Below, piece after piece: positions 4,742-5,399 of a stretch of DNA of 5,399 nt (position 1 is its first letter; each line of letters starts with the position of its first letter). Source of the stretch: Candidatus Dadabacteria bacterium (lineage in GTDB: Bacteria > Bdellovibrionota_C > UBA2361 > J135); the NCBI GenBank assembly GCA_003694225.1, contig RFKT01000190.1, forward strand, positions 1 to 5,399. Direction: 5' to 3'. The translations under genes were made by a program, and so were the position numbers. The notes beneath the pieces are model-generated. The model was given only the letters and a program-made list of their open reading frames with translations, made no database searches and had not been told where the DNA came from.

Positions 4742-5399
4742 TTACCCCTTAAGCTTATCCAGTTCCTCTCGCAACACTTCGTTTGTTATCCTCGGGCTTA
4801 AGCTACCGCCTGATAGCTTCATAGCCTGACCGATAAAGAAGCCAAAAAGCTTCTCATTGCCGTGTAGGTAATCATTAAGCTGCTTTTCATTTTCTTGCAA
4901 AGCCTTAAGGACAACCTGCCGAATCTGCTCCCGATCTGTGACCTGCCTCATCCCACGTCGTTCAACTATCTCTTCTGGAGGATCGCCTGTCTCAAACATC
5001 TCCTCAAACACGGCCTTTGCCATCTTACCGCTTATGACATCAGAATCAATCAGCTTAACCAACTGCCCCAGAGAAGCGGGCGATACCTTACTCTCATCAA
5101 AGGACACGCTCTTCTTATTCAGATGCCCAAAGAGTTCTGAAGTGATCCAATTGCAGACAGATCTTGCATTGCTACATTCAGCAAATGCAGCCTCAAAATA
5201 GTCAAAATATTTCCTCTCTGCAATAAGCACATTAGCATCATAATCTGATAGTCCGTAAACTTCCGTCAACTTTTTATATGCTTCGCCGGGCAATACTGGC
5301 ATGGAGGCTCTGATCTTCTCTATCCACGCATCCTCAATATAGAGAGGCGGGATGTCAGGATCAGGGAAATATCGATAATCAGAAGACTCTTCCTTAGTC
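4742..5399 (-). CDS. gatB: Aspartyl/glutamyl-tRNA(Asn/Gln) amidotransferase subunit B, C-terminal part
   Basis: The frame enters from the right edge and ends with TAA at 4742-4744, leaving 218 visible residues. GatB proteins are usually about 475 residues, so this is somewhat less than half. GatB binds the misacylated Glu-tRNA(Gln) or Asp-tRNA(Asn) and activates the acyl group, which GatA-derived ammonia then amidates within the GatCAB complex in the cytosol. The family signature DYRYFPDPDIPPL is at visible residues 7-19. The rest is the helical linker and YqeY-like tRNA-binding tail. These contain GLSDYDANVL, the CNWITSELFGHLN segment, RGMRQVTD, and GFFIGQAMKLSGG with SPRITNEVL near the end. 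The ATG at 5300-5302 is internal, since homology continues upstream of it. It is the first visible gene of the operon. gatC and gatA are not in the window. Confidence 0.97.
   Translation of the reverse strand, partial: TKEESSDYRYFPDPDIPPLYIEDAWIEKIRASMPVLPGEAYKKLTEVYGLSDYDANVLIAERKYFDYFEAAFAECSNARSVCNWITSELFGHLNKKSVSFDESKVSPASLGQLVKLIDSDVISGKMAKAVFEEMFETGDPPEEIVERRGMRQVTDREQIRQVVLKALQENEKQLNDYLHGNEKLFGFFIGQAMKLSGGSLSPRITNEVLREELDKLKG

Noticed and set aside
4501..5201. Several plus-strand open frames of 81-87 codons
   Set aside because: They are antisense to gatB and the DUF4911-like gene, whose homology is clear.

Overview
The window looks like an uncultured, Gram-negative (diderm) bacterium. 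It carries an inner-membrane-anchored PpiD/SurA-type periplasmic folding factor, a GatB subunit of the tRNA-dependent amidotransferase (indirect Gln-tRNA/Asn-tRNA synthesis), and a CpaE/TadZ-type ATPase that normally belongs to Tad/Flp pilus clusters. The base composition is mildly AT-rich and codon use looks alike in all genes. I cannot assign a phylum from this. Omnitrophota-, Desulfobacterota- or similar lineages are possible, but that is inference only.

Layout from left to right. (1) Positions 1-1320, minus strand: a CpaE/TadZ-like protein, N-terminal 440 residues visible, running off the left edge. It has a degenerate response-regulator receiver domain followed by a MinD/ParA-like ATPase domain. 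(2) Positions 1321-1739: a 419-bp divergent intergenic region with no convincing gene. It is rich in short palindromes and homopolymer tracts on the cpaE side. Near the start of the opposite gene it has three 11-bp imperfect direct repeats just upstream of a -10-like box. (3) Positions 1740-2390, plus strand: a 216-residue protein I do not recognise, followed 4 bp later by a possible 32-codon hydrophobic peptide (2395-2493). (4) Positions 2517-2545: an AT-rich inverted repeat between convergent genes, probably a terminator. (5) Positions 2544-5399, minus strand: a tight three-gene operon, transcribed gatB (C-terminal part only), then a 94-residue DUF4911-like protein, then a ppiD-like peptidyl-prolyl isomerase. 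The gaps are 6 and 14 bp.

The gatB-DUF4911-ppiD block looks like housekeeping: tRNA charging, an uncharacterised small protein and envelope protein folding. The cpaE-like gene belongs to surface-pilus assembly, and its partners must lie beyond the left edge. The orphan 216-residue gene sits between the two blocks with its own upstream region. The least explained parts of the window are this orphan gene with its repeat-bearing promoter region, the possible microprotein after it, and the palindrome-rich leader of the cpaE-like gene. I saw no RNA genes, CRISPR array, insertion sequence or prophage gene.
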